Below are positions 9,110-19,649 of a stretch of DNA of 64,000 nucleotides, one piece after another. The stretch is from Bacteroidota bacterium. Lineage in GTDB: Bacteria; Bacteroidota; Bacteroidia; AKYH767-A; 2013-40CM-41-45. Below the pieces are notes generated by a model. It was not told the DNA's origin. It ran no database searches and worked only from the letters and a program-made list of their open reading frames with translations. Positions within the stretch are counted from its first letter, which is position 1. Each line of letters starts with the position of its first letter. The translations under genes were made by a program, and so were the position numbers. The stretch is from NCBI GenBank assembly GCA_016708785.1, contig JADJFC010000003.1, forward strand, positions 531,128 through 595,127. The letters are read 5' to 3'.

Positions 9110-10236
9110 ATGCCGGCGCCTCGTAGAGTAATAATTTCTGTTGTCAGTGATCTTGTCACCGACCAAAGAGTTCACCGGACTGCTCTCGCCTTACATTCTA
9201 AAGGATTGATAGTCACATTGGTAGGCAGGAAAATGCGTTCCTCTCTTCAAATTCCCGAACGACCATATCAAACCAAGCGATTCAAATTAGGAATAGAAAC
9301 CGGACCACTTTTTTATGCATTTTACAATATTCGACTGTTTTTCTTCCTTTTATTCAGCAAAGCAGACATTTTGGTAACAAACGATTTGGATACTTTGTTG
9401 CCCAATTTCATCATTTCTCGACTTAAGAAATCGGTACTTTTTTATGATAGTCATGAATATTTTACGGAAGTACCGGAATTAGTAGCTCGTCCGCATATTC
9501 GAAATTTTTGGCTTTCCATCGAGAAATTTGTATTTCCTAAATTGAAAAACGTTTTTACTGTTAATGAATCCATCGCTTCCAATCTATACAGAAAATATAA
9601 GGTTCCTGTAAGTGTTGTAAGAAATCTACCGTTTCGATCTGTGTCAAAATTTTCAAGTGTGACAAGAGATGGCCTTGGACTTCCAATTGACAAAAAATAT
9701 TTCTCTTCCAGGGCGCAGGAATTAATATCGACAGAGGAGCAGAAGAGGCGATTGAGGCAATTGCTAAAACCGAAAATGCTGCATTGCTCTTTATAGGTGG
9801 AGGAGATGTGCTCAGTCAATTGAAAGAAAAAGTCAAGGCTATGAAAATAGCAGAAAAAGTTTTCTTTCTTCCAAAACAGCCAATGGAAATTCTGTATCAA
9901 TATACTTCGCTTGCAGATTTCGGCTTAACTCTTGATAAGGATACAAATTTGAATTATCGTTTTTCACTTCCCAATAAATTATTCGATTATATTCAGGCCG
10001 GATTACCGGTATTAGCTTCGGATTTGCCTGAAGTTAGAAAAATTATTGACCAATATAAAATTGGTAAAATTGCACCTTCAACTTCTGTGACAGACATAGC
10101 TGCTACGATGAAACAAATGATTTCTGATGATCATCAATTTGTTTTGTGGAAAGAAAATTTGAAAATTGCAGCCTCAGAACTTTGTTGGGAAAATGAAGAG
10201 AAAAAATTAATGCAAATATTTAAAGATGTCATCTGA
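9110..10236 (+). CDS. Glycosyltransferase (GT4-like), one frame break
   Basis: Likely GT-B glycosyltransferase of cell-surface polysaccharide synthesis. The N-terminal domain shows VISVVSDLVTDQRVHRTA, LVGRK, ADILVTNDLDTLLPNFI and YDSHEYFTEVPEL, typical of Bacteroidota GT4 proteins. The C-terminal domain has LLFIGGGDVLSQLKEKVK and FSLPNKLFDYIQAGLPVLASDLPE, the sugar-nucleotide site. The halves are out of frame. A one-base deletion near 9705 restores KKYF-x-FQGAGINIDRGAEEAIEAIA. Reconstructed length is about 375 aa. The last 11 bases overlap the next glycosyltransferase, so the pair is translationally coupled. Substrate unknown. Confidence 0.85.
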
Positions 10237-11347
10237 TCACTTACATATCATTTCTTTTGATGTGCCTTATCCGGCTGATTACGGTGGGGTGATCGATGTT
10301 TTTTATAAACTAAAAGCATTGCATCAACTCGGTGTGAAGATAACTTTGCATTGCTTTGAATATGGAAGACCTGAACAAAAGGAGATGAATAAATATGCTC
10401 AAAAAGTTTATTATTATCCAAGAAAAAATTCAAGGTCGCTTTTGTTTACTGCGCAGCCATATATTGTTCTTACAAGAAGCTCTGAGCTTCTTAAAGAAAG
10501 ATTGCTGAAAGACAATGATCCCATATTGATGGAAGGATTGCACTCAACAATACTTTTGAATGATGCAGATTTTCGCTCGCGAAAAATTTATGTGAGAACA
10601 CACAATATTGAACATGATTATTATTCAAATCTCGCCAAAGTTGAGAAGAATATTTTCAAACGATACTATTTTTATAACGAATCAGGGAAATTGTTGAAGT
10701 ATGAATCTGTTTTAAAAAAAGCAGCTTGTGTATTTGCAATTTCTCCGGCCGATACAGAGCATTTTAAAAAGATCACTAAAAAAGTAGAATATCTACCGGC
10801 CTTTCATCCATTCGAAACTGTTTCGATCACAGAAAGTAAAGCAGACTATTTTCTATATCATGGAAATCTTTCCGTCGGAGAAAATAATGAAGCGGCTTTG
10901 TTTCTTATCAATGAAGTTTTCAACGACATTCCTCATAAACTGGTCATTGCCGGAAGCAAACCTTCTGCTGAATTGCAGAAACTTGCTTCCGAAAGAAAAA
11001 ATGTGGAGCTCATACAAAATTGTTCTCCTGAAAAGATCTACGATCTGATTGCACATGCAAAATGCAATATCCTCCCAACCTTTCAATCGACAGGAATAAA
11101 ATTGAAACTGCTTGCTGCTCTTTTTCTCGGAAAAGAATGTATTGTGAATACGCCAATGGTTGTTAATACCGGACTAGAAGCATTATGCGAAGTTGCTGAT
11201 ACACCGAATGAAATGAAGAAGAAGATTGCAGAGATCGCTAAGCAAAAAGAATTTTCAAAACAAAAAATTGAAATGCGGAAGCAAATATTAGAGCAAAATT
11301 TCTCAAATAAAAGCGGCGCTATAAAGTTAAGTAAGGTTATATTTTAA
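10226..11347 (+). CDS. Glycosyltransferase family protein
   Basis: 373-aa protein beginning SFDVPYPADYGGVIDVFYKLKAL, a common opening of GT4-like glycosyltransferases, where the glycine-rich turn contributes to the acceptor-side domain. It continues with MEGLHSTILL, RTHNIEHDYY and a C-terminal donor domain (FLYHGNLSVGENNEAALFL, LVIAGSKPS, CNILPTFQSTGIKLKLLAAL, VVNTGLEAL). It overlaps the previous gene by 11 bases. It probably adds a sugar to a surface glycan together with its partner; the sugar and acceptor cannot be inferred. A hairpin array follows the stop codon. Confidence 0.82.
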   Translation: MSSDHLHIISFDVPYPADYGGVIDVFYKLKALHQLGVKITLHCFEYGRPEQKEMNKYAQKVYYYPRKNSRSLLFTAQPYIVLTRSSELLKERLLKDNDPILMEGLHSTILLNDADFRSRKIYVRTHNIEHDYYSNLAKVEKNIFKRYYFYNESGKLLKYESVLKKAACVFAISPADTEHFKKITKKVEYLPAFHPFETVSITESKADYFLYHGNLSVGENNEAALFLINEVFNDIPHKLVIAGSKPSAELQKLASERKNVELIQNCSPEKIYDLIAHAKCNILPTFQSTGIKLKLLAALFLGKECIVNTPMVVNTGLEALCEVADTPNEMKKKIAEIAKQKEFSKQKIEMRKQILEQNFSNKSGAIKLSKVIF

Positions 11348-11369
11348 TTTGAGGATAGGTAGTAATTCA

Positions 11370-11854
11370 CCACGAAGATCACTAAATTTTTGCCACGAAT
11401 TCACGAATAAAAAAAATTCATTCGTGAATTCGTGGCTAATTATTTAACACGAAGATCAATAAAATTTTAGCCACGAAATCACGAATAAAAAAATATTCAT
11501 TCGTGAATTCGTGGCTAATTATTTAACACTAAGATCACTAGATTTTTGGCCACGAATTCACGAATATAAAAATATTCATTCGTGAATTCGTGGCTAATTA
11601 TTTAACACTAAGATCACTAAATTTTTGGCCGCGAATTCACGAATAAAAAATAATTCATTCGTGAATTCGTGGCAAAAAATTTGACACGAAGATCACTAAA
11701 ATTTGAGTCGCGAATTCACGAATAAAAAATAATTCATTCGTGAATTCGTGGCAAAAAATTTAACACGAAGATCACTAAAATTTGAGCCACGAATTCACGA
11801 ATATAGAAATATTCATTCGTGAATTCGTGGCTAAAATTTTAGTGATCTTCGTGG
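11370..11854. repeat. Array of six palindromic hairpins, period about 79 bp, with inverted end brackets
   Basis: Six units each contain CCACGAATTCACGAAT, an A/T-rich loop and ATTCGTGAATTCGTGG, separated by TAATTATTTAACAC-AAGATCACTAAA spacers. The array opens with CCACGAAGATCACTAAA (11370-11386) and closes with its perfect reverse complement (11838-11854), so the whole block is bracketed by inverted 17-mers. It sits between the 3' ends of a plus-strand glycosyltransferase and minus-strand ftsE. A related array lies at 40141-40552. It is not a CRISPR: repeats are palindromic and spacers are near-identical. Confidence 0.88.
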
Positions 11855-11869
11855 TTTTTTAATTACAAC

Positions 11870-12548
11870 TCAGTTTTTCGAATCAAACAATCTTCCATTC
11901 TCACACTTGATAATCCGCGCCGGAAATTTTTCTATCAGTGTGTAATTGTGAGTGGCCATGAGTACTGAACATCCTGTCTGTCCGATATCGATCAGCAATT
12001 TCATAATGCCTTCTGATGTTTCCGGATCCAAATTGCCTGTCGGCTCATCTGCTAAGATCATTTCGGGGGTGATTCAACAATGCTCGCGCTATTACTACTC
12101 TTTGTTGTTCCCCGCCGGAAAGTTCATGAGGCATTTTAAAGCCCTTTGTTGCTAATCCAACTTTGTCGAGCACTTCATTTATGCGGTTCCTTCATTTTAC
12201 CTTGTCTTTCCATCCTGTGGCTTGTAAAACAAAAAGTAAATTTGAATTTATAGAACGGTCAGTCAGCAATTGAAAGTCCTGAAAAACGATTCCGAGTTTG
12301 CGTCTTAAATAGGGGATCTGACTTTCCTTGATATGATTCAATTCAAATCCTGCAACACCTGCTTTTCCCTGTGAAAGTTCAACATCGCCATAGATCATTT
12401 TCAATAGACTGCTTTTTCCGCTTCCAGTCTTTCCAATCAGATAAACGAATTCTCCCTTATCGATCTTCAGTTGGACATTAGACAATACCAAATTGCTTGA
12501 TTGGAAAATATTTGCATCTGTAATATCGACGATTGTTTCTGTCTGCAT
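11870..12548 (-). CDS. ftsE: FtsE-like cell-division ABC ATPase, with about three frame breaks
   Basis: ABC ATPase of about 225 aa. Walker A GKTGSGKSSLLK (about 39-50), Q-loop VFQDFQLL, signature LSGGEQQRVVIARALLN and Walker B MILADEPTGNLDPET, followed by the H-loop MATHNYTLIEKFP, are all present. FtsE with FtsX regulates septal peptidoglycan hydrolysis. Length, the absence of extra domains and the YLRRKLGIVFQDFQLL segment fit FtsE; a LolD/MacB-type ATPase is the alternative. Frame breaks lie near 12195 and 12185 (one missing A, one extra C) and near 12066 (extra C in a C-run). They separate intact motifs, so sequencing error is favoured. No ftsX is nearby. Confidence 0.82.
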
Positions 12549-12557
12549 AATGTTGTA

Positions 12558-12761
12558 TTAAAAAGGAAGCTTTTGAATTTTGCCGAAAGGTAATTCGGAA
12601 ATAAATTGAATAATCTCTTGTTCGTGGTCGCCTAACCCTGCTTTTGAAATTGCCTTTTCAGGTCTGTCGACCCGAAAATATGCAAGCAATGTGAAATTAT
12701 CATCCCTCAACTGAACGTAATCAGGAATTTTTGCTGTGCCTTTTACTTTTAAAATGTACAT
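12558..12761 (-). CDS. Small uncharacterised protein upstream of ftsE
   Basis: 67-aa soluble protein (MYILKVKGTAKIPDYVQLRD start, ELPFGKIQKLPF end) with no signal peptide or membrane segment. The ATG at 12761 is preferred because the extra 19 upstream codons lie in the terminator hairpin. It is 9 bases upstream of ftsE on the same strand and probably co-transcribed. It resembles small unnamed proteins found beside ftsE in other Bacteroidota, but this is from memory and no function is assigned. Confidence 0.7.
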   Translation of the reverse strand: MYILKVKGTAKIPDYVQLRDDNFTLLAYFRVDRPEKAISKAGLGDHEQEIIQFISELPFGKIQKLPF

Positions 12762-12780
12762 AGTACAAAAGTAGCAAATG

Positions 12781-12814
12781 AAAAGGCCTTTCGAAGCATT
12801 CCGAAAGGCCTTTT
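12781..12814. terminator. Strong palindromic terminator
   Basis: AAAAGGCCTTTCG and its perfect complement form a 13-bp stem with an 8-nt loop, A-rich on one side and T-rich on the other, so it can work in both directions. It lies 23 bases beyond the stop of the minus-strand lipoprotein gene (12838), where it would end that transcript. Confidence 0.85.
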
Positions 12815-12837
12815 GCAAAATTTCTTTAACCGTTTTA

Positions 12838-13699
12838 TTAACGAAGTGTTACCGGAAATGTTGTTCCATTCACCGTAATTGAAGCTTGGTTATTGCAGGT
12901 GCCGTCTCCATAGTCAAATGTCCGTGTCGCTTTTCCGGTAGGAGTGAGGTCAAATACACCTTCTTTTATCCATGAACAGCTGAAGTCAATGTCTAAAGCA
13001 TGAGTAATGTTCATTGTATATGAGTTTCCTTCGCAATTATTTCCTTGCGCACTTCCTGTGATCAAGTATCGGTCATCTTGCCAGTTCAGTGTTGTTGATC
13101 CTGAGATCCACTCCCGATTTCTTGTTGACGTCCAATCCATATTTCTTCCATCTGAATCAATCAAATGACCATTTACATTTATCGAAAAATGAATATTGCC
13201 ACTCGTATTCTGACCAAGATTGGTTACTGTTTTTGAACCGGTAACATTAAACATTCTTGTTGTGTCTTTTCCTACATAGTAGTTGTCGAAACTTGTAGTG
13301 ATGACACTTCCCGAATCACTATATGGACCTGTATATGTAAAGTTTATGATCCCACGTCTATAATGCCCGTCTAAACACAAACAATCAGTACTTCCAAAAT
13401 CAACCGTTGCAACCCGCCATTACCGGTTGAATCAGTGTGATCGTTACTGTTGCACAAACACTAAGGTAAGATGAAGTCGTTTCCTGAAAGCGATAGGTTG
13501 TTAAACCACTTGAACCATTTTTGATGGCCTGATTTGCAATGTTGTTAACATCACTATAAACCCCTTCTGCCAGTGCATTATCTTGCGCTGTTTGTGTGTC
13601 AAATTCTAATGCTTGTTGCTCGCTTTCTTTCTTGCAACTGAAACTTAGGATGCTCAGAAAACTGATCATAATAACGAAGTTTCTAAATTCTGGTCTCAT
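12838..13699 (-). CDS. Putative outer-membrane lipoprotein, one frame break
   Basis: Begins MRPEFRNFVIMISFLSILSFSCKKES: a lipoprotein signal with lipobox LSFSC, Cys around residue 22. An acidic/glutamine-rich segment and a beta-rich, Thr/Ser/Asn-rich body follow (INFTYTGPYSDSGSVITTSF, SGNIHFSINVNGHLIDSDGR, TRTFDYGDGTCNNQASITVNG). The frame changes near 13410, and removing one T gives CNGDFGSTDCLCLDGHYRRG. Reconstructed length is about 285 aa. Paired cysteines in the mature part could form disulfides. Family not recognised; it is probably surface- or periplasm-facing. No operon partner: ftsE and the small gene lie beyond a terminator. Confidence 0.7.
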
Positions 13700-14012
13700 T
13701 TATTTGGTTTTTTAGGTGAAAGAATGGTCTGTTCAGGAAATGTTCAACTTTTTGACTCCTTGGTTAAAACTTCACCAAAGACGATATCTATCTGATGAAC
13801 AACGTTGTAATCGAGAGGTATATTCTAATTGTTGTTTGTCTAGCCAATTTCAATCGATATATCGGCGTTAGCAACCTTATACTTTGCTTTTTTGAAATTG
13901 TTGCTCGTGTTTAAAACTATGTTCGTAACTACACTATGAAAAAACCAGTGTAGACGGCTGTTTGCAATAATTTTGAAAGAATTACCGTTTACACCGAAAT
14001 TTACCAAAACCA
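13700..14012. other. Divergent intergenic region, no gene seen
   Basis: 313 bases between the divergent lipoprotein and TPR genes. It must hold both promoters. A near-match TATACTTTG (about 13879-13887, one base longer than TAnnTTTG) points towards the TPR gene, but spacing to its start is about 125 bases. No repeat or RNA gene was recognised. Confidence 0.35.
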
Positions 14013-17000
14013 ATGACAAGAATTTTTTTCAGTTCTGCTGAATACTTTTTCCTTCAGGCGTTTTCTCAGCAAACAGCCATCTACCGGGATCCTGAAAGAG
14101 ATTATCAGCAAGGATTAGATCTGCTCGAAAAACAGAAATATGGCGCTGCCCAAAACTGTTTATGCAGGTACTGAATCGAAAGCCCACCTCTCAAATGATG
14201 TGATCTCAAATTCTGCATACTATCAATGCAAAATGTGCTTCTGAACTTTTCAATAAGGACGCTGAATTTTTACTGCTCGACTTTATTGAAAAATATCCTG
14301 CAAGCTCTAACTACCAGCCGGCACTTTTTTGATCTTGGGATTTATTACTACCGACTGAAACGTTATAAAAATGCTATTGAGTACTTAGCAAAAATAGATC
14401 AGATCGATCTTCCGCAGGAACAAAAGATGAAATCAATTTCAAGATCGGATATTCGTATTACATGACTAGCGATTACGATAAAGCGTCAAAGGCTTTGCTC
14501 TCTGAAAGACGGAATTCTAATATGCCAGTGCAGCGCAGTATTATTATGCTCATATCGCATTTGTAAGTGAGAATTACGAAACAGCTTTGAATAGTTTTCA
14601 TGAAACTGAAAGATTCTCGAAGCTTTTGCCCTGTAGCTCCGTATTACATCACACAGATTTACTATCGTCAGAAGAAATATAATGAAGTGTTAAAGTATGC
14701 GCCTTCATTACTCGATACCGCTGCAACAAAAACGGAATTGAAATCTGAAGAATGGTTGGTGAATCTTTTATCGCAACGAAAGTTACAAAGAGGCAATTCC
14801 ATACTTACTGATTATGAAAAATTCTCCAAATGAATCGAAGCGATTATTATTCTATTGCTTTTCTTATTATCGAATCAAAGAATTTAATAAAGCTGTAGGC
14901 TATTTTCAAAAAGCAATTGGTGCTGACGATACTATTTCTCAAAATGCATATTTTCATCTTGCAGATTGTCAGTTGAGTTGAATAATAAACGTTCTGCCAG
15001 AACAGTTTTCAATCTGCTGCTAAATACGATTTCAATCTTGCTCATCAAAGAAGAAGCCGCATTCAATTATGCAAAATTGTCCTATGAATTGTCTTTTCAG
15101 GATGTGGCTCTCGAGTCTTTCAGAACATTCATGAAGGATTTTCCGAACAGCCAATACTATGATCAGGGCAAATGAAATGCTGATTCAGCATTTACATGAA
15201 TACAAGAAATTATAGAGATGCGATTACTGCCCTTGATCAGATTAAAAATAAAACACAGAATATAAAACGGCTTATCAAAAGTCAGTTATTATCGAGGTGT
15301 TGAATTGTTCATGGATAATAAAACAAAGGAAGCAATTGAACTTTTCAAATGAATCTGGTTGCCGAATCAAATTACTGGACAGGAGAATCACAATACAAAC
15401 TTGGAAATTACGAAGATGCAATAAAGGCATACAATGCATTTCTTTTGACTCCCGCTGCATTAAAAAGTGAGCGTTACAATCTTGCAAATTACAACATCGG
15501 ATATTCGTACTACAAGATTGAGAACTTTCCTGAAGCATTATCTGCATTTCGGAAGTATGTAAAAGATAAAATGCATAGATGTTACCCGTTTTAATGATGC
15601 GACCTTTACGACTGGCTGATTGTTTTTTTATTCAGAAAGATCAGGCAGCGCCCTGGATTATTACAATCAGGCGATTGCTGCTAGTGCTAAGTCGAGTGAT
15701 TATGCATTGTTCCAAAAAGCTGCAATACTTGGTGTACAAGGGAAATTTGGAGACAAAGTCAACACACTTCAGAAGCTTTTCGAAAAATATCCAAAGTCAG
15801 TTTACTTTGATGATGGCTTGTATGAAGCCGGACAAGCATGTATGGCGCAAGGAAATTTTGAATTGTCATTGAAATATTTTAATCGTGTGATAAATGAATA
15901 TCCGAATGGTATTTATTTCAGAAAAGCTGAATTAGGTGCAGCTCTTGTATATTACAACACAAAGCAAGATGACAAAGCAATGGCTGCTTACAAACGCATA
16001 GTTCAGAAATATCCAAACACTACTGAGTCGCATGAGGCTTTAGTTCAGATCAAGAACATCAGCGTATCACAAAATAAAGTGGACGATTATCTGACGTATG
16101 TAAAAGGCGTTCCAAATGCAGATGTATCTGGAAGCTGCGGAAGATTCTTTGTCGTATGAAGCAGCAGAATTGGTGTATACGCAAGGAAATTGTGACGTTG
16201 CTATCCGTGAATTTGATAAATACATGATGAAATTCCCGAATGCTATCTTTAAGATCAATGCAAGCTATTATAAATCGGATTGTTTGTATAAGGCAAAAAT
16301 ATCAGGAAGCCTTACCCGGATTTGAATTTGTAATTGAGCATCCGAAAACAAATATCACTGAGAAGTCTTGTTAAATGCTGCGACGATCAATTACCGCTTG
16401 AAGCAATATGATCGATCTTTGCTCAGTTTGAAGCATTGGAGAATTCAGCCGAAGTAAAAGAGAATATACTTGCAGCATATTCAGGCCAGATGCGTCAGCT
16501 GTAAAATTAGGACAAAGCACAAAGGAACTTGAGGCAGCTCAAAAGATCATTAATTCAACAACAACAGATAAAGACCTGATCAACGAAGCTCATCTCGTAA
16601 CAGGTCGGGCTTATTTCTGAGAAAAAGGATTTTGGCTCTGCAAAAACGGAATTGTCTATCGTTGCAAAAAGGACAAATAGCGAAATGACTGCAGAAAGTA
16701 AATATTTACTTGCTGCTATTGAATATGGAAACTGCAAATTACAAAGAATCACAAAACTCATCTTTGAAATTCAAAAGCAAGTTCCTTCTTATGATTATTG
16801 GATAGCAAAAGGTTTTATCCTGTTAGGTGATAATTATGTTGCTCAGAATGATACTTTTCAGGCAAAAGAAACTACAAAAGTATCATTGCTAATTATGAAA
16901 AGGATCCAAATGATCCTGACGATCTGAAAGCTATCGCTACAGAGAAATTAGCAGCTATCTCTGCACCTGAAAAGAATAAGGAAATGGAGAATAATTAAAA

Positions 17001-17048
17001 GGCGAAGATCAAGTGGAAGATTCATTGGAGATTGACAATAAAAAATAA
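14013..17048 (+). CDS. Large TPR-repeat exported protein, a dozen or more frame breaks
   Basis: Conceptual repair gives one protein of about 1000 aa. It has a short hydrophobic start (MTRIFF to LQAFSQQTAIYRDPERDYQQ) and then tandem TPR motifs throughout: GIYYYRLKRYKNAIEYLAKI, YYITQIYYRQKKYNEVLKYA, GESQYKLGNYEDAIKAYNAF, YNIGYSYYKIENFPEALSAF, GNFELSLKYFNRVINEYPNG, TKQDDKAMAAYKRIVQKYPN. The intact stretches switch frame repeatedly between 14150 and 16990, but I saw no substitution stop inside them. The final frame ends LEIDNKK at 17048 and overlaps the next start as TAATG. TPR proteins of this type are periplasmic scaffolds. The coupled beta-barrel gene suggests an envelope partner. Exact family uncertain. 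Indel density is much higher than in neighbouring genes. Confidence 0.7.
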
Positions 17049-18762
17049 TGAAAGGTACTTTAACAGAAATGAAAAAAATGAATAAATATTTTTTGATCGC
17101 CGCAATTTGCGTTTCGCCTTTCAGTCTGTTTGCGCAGGGTACTGAAGAGCCTAAGAAGCCTGTAGATGCGAAAGCGGATCTGGGTGATGAGACTTATATT
17201 ATCGTGAAGGATTATCGACCAATTCTTGCCGAATCAGCAAAGATCTCAGATTCTCCTGAAGGCGATACATCTTCGGCTAATCCGCCTCACAATGACTTAT
17301 TCTATTCGTTCGCAAAAGCGGAAACGAATTATGAGACAAGTACCATCAAGGCAGTTAAAATTAAGGATGAGCCTTTAACAGTTATATCGCTCTTATATCA
17401 AGCTTGGACTTGGTAATAATTCTATCTATCATGGCGATCTTTATGTAAATGCACTTCGTTCAAAAACGGGATCGCTTGGGATTGCACTTGGACATCATTC
17501 CGGATCTCCCGGATTGGATGGGGTAGGACCTGCTGCTTACAGCAAGAATCATGGTGGTGTTTATGGGAAATATATGTTCGATAAAAAGACCTTCGCCGGT
17601 GAATTCAATTACGACAGAAACACAAACCATTATTACGGCTACAACAGCGAAGATTCTATTTTAGACAAAGATCCAGATCGAACAACGATTCAATATGTTT
17701 GGGTTAAAGCTGAATCTGGCATCAAATCACTTGAAGCGTGATCATATCGATTATTCTGCCGGAGTAGATTGGAATTCTATTAGCGACTTGTATGATGTGA
17801 ATGAAAGTGATATTCGTATTCACGGATTTGCTGGCAAGGACCTCCAGAGTTTGTACTTCAGAACCGATCTTTCATTTGATTACTTTAAAAAATCACGTGC
17901 AGTTAATGAGCCGCTAAGTAGCAATACCGACCTGAGCAGAAACATTATCAATTTTGTTCCAATGATCCAGTTGAAAAATGAGAAAGCGAAGTTGAACCTG
18001 GGTGTAGATGTTGCATTAGAAAAAAACCTTGAATCAGGAGTTCACCTTTTCCCAAAGGTTGATTTCATATTTCCTGTGGCAGAGAATATTTTTTACTTGT
18101 TTGCTAACGTTGGTGGAGGAGTGGTGAAGAATAATTTCTATACAATGGCGCAGGAGAATCCATTCGTTAATTCATCTGTTCAACCTTTGAATACTGTGAA
18201 TAAATTGGATTTGAAAGGCGGATTGAACGGAGCATTTTCTTCCCGTGTTTCATTCCTTGCCTATATTAAGTATACAACATTTGATAGAATGCAATTGTAT
18301 TACAATGATTCAATCTCTACGAACAAATTCAATGTTGCTTATGTAAATGGTAAAGTTCTGGATATTCATGGCGAATTAACTTACCGTGCAAATGAGAAAT
18401 TTGTTGCATCGATTCATTTCGATCAGTATAAATACTCAATGGACTTCGATCAGAAAGCTTGGCATCGTCCAAATACTGAAGTGAAATTAGATGCAAAATA
18501 TAATATCCGTGATAAACTATATGTAAATGCTGCCATCTTCGGTCGCGGAAGTTATTTCGTGAGAGTACAACAAGTTGGTGGATACAGCGAGGAAAGTGTA
18601 AAGGGTTACCTCGATGCCAACCTTGGACTTGAATATCGCTACTCGAAAATATTATCAGTATTCGCAAACCTGAACAACGTAGGTTTTGCACGATATTATT
18701 ACTGGAATGATTATCCGTCGGAAAGGTTTAATATGTTGGCTGGGATAACGTATTCCTTTTAA
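17048..18762 (+). CDS. Outer-membrane beta-barrel protein, two frame breaks
   Basis: About 570 aa once frames are joined near 17385 and 17710. The signal peptide is MNKYFLIAAICVSPFSLFAQG. The start may be the ATG at 17048 (TAATG coupling to the TPR gene) or at 17069 (MKKMNKYF), which gives a more normal n-region. After an acidic linker (DLGDETYIIVKDYRPILAES) come long alternating, aromatic-ended strands, and the protein ends NMLAGITYSF. A C-terminal Phe is typical of BAM-assembled barrels. No TonB plug was recognised. Coupling to the TPR protein suggests they act together in the outer membrane. Confidence 0.72.
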
Positions 18763-18777
18763 AGGTAAAAGGTCAAA

Positions 18778-18807
18778 TTTTGCTTCGTAAGTACCAACGA
18801 AGCAAAA
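18778..18807. terminator. Bidirectional hairpin between convergent genes
   Basis: TTTTGCTTCGT and ACGAAGCAAAA form a perfect 11-bp stem around an 8-nt loop, flanked by GGTCAAA and CCTTTGAACC repeat fragments. It lies between the plus-strand beta-barrel gene and the minus-strand hydratase. Confidence 0.75.
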
Positions 18808-18823
18808 CCTTTGAACCTTTGTA

Positions 18824-19583
18824 CTACCTGGCCCCTTCCTTAAACTTCGCAATCGACTTCCTGGTAAAATCCGAAAGTACTAATGTCCCGCTGATCTCAG
18901 CGCGTTCAATAAGAAGGGTGTCCCAATTTTCAGTACCGCTCCAAAAAACTTTTTTCAGTTCTTTCATCGCTTCAGGATTACTTCCTGAAAGCTTTGTGAT
19001 CAGTTTATGGATGCTGCTATCCATCGCTTCAATGTCGTCATGAACTTCCGCATACATTCCTTTCGATAGCGCCCAGCCGGCATCTTGCCACTCTGTAGCA
19101 TTGATCGACATTGCGCTGAATGCTGCATTTCCGATTTTTCTTTCTACTGCAGGACCGACTACAAATGGTCCTATCCCCACTGCAAGCTCGCTCAACTTAA
19201 CGGATGCAGCCATTGTTGCAATTGTGTAATCTGCTGCACAGGCTATTCCAACGCCACCACCAACAGCTTTTCCCTGTACACGTGCAATTACAAATTTCGG
19301 TGCTTTTCGAATTGCATTAATTACGGCCGCAAAACCGGAGAAGAATTTTTTACCTTGTTCCAAATTTTCAATTGCTACCAATTCATCGAATGATGCGCCG
19401 CACAAAAGCTTTTTCGCCTTCGCTTTTAGCAGAATGACTTTTGCTTCATTATTGTTCCTGCTTTTCTATCTCAGCTGCTAATTGCATTAATAATGCACCC
19501 GGAAGAGAATTACTTTGTGGGTGAAAAAATGTGATCTCTGCAACATTGTCTGTAATCACTGTATTTACTGTACCTGAACTCAT
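18824..19583 (-). CDS. Enoyl-CoA hydratase/isomerase family protein, one frame break
   Basis: Crotonase-fold protein of about 253 aa. The N-terminus MSSGTVNTVITDNVAEITFFHPQSNSLPG (from 19583) is separated from the rest by a one-base indel near 19440. The body shows KKLLCGASFDELVAIE, VQGKAVGGGVGIACAADY and ELAVGIGPFVVGPAVERKIG. Possible roles are PaaF-like hydration of 2,3-dehydroadipyl-CoA or a step in branched-chain acid breakdown; the window's PAA genes make PaaF-like function attractive but unproven. One of the usual catalytic Glu pair appears replaced: the GIGPFVVGP segment lacks the common LGxxPxxGG, so an isomerase or other crotonase activity is possible. Confidence 0.75.
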
Positions 19584-19649
19584 TTTTTGGATATTATTTT
19601 GCTAAGTAAAGAATTTTCTTTTTAACTTAAAGGCTTCAAATCTTCGACA

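Noticed and set aside
11370..11854. CRISPR array
   Set aside because: Repeats are palindromic, spacers are nearly identical to each other, and no cas gene is in the window.
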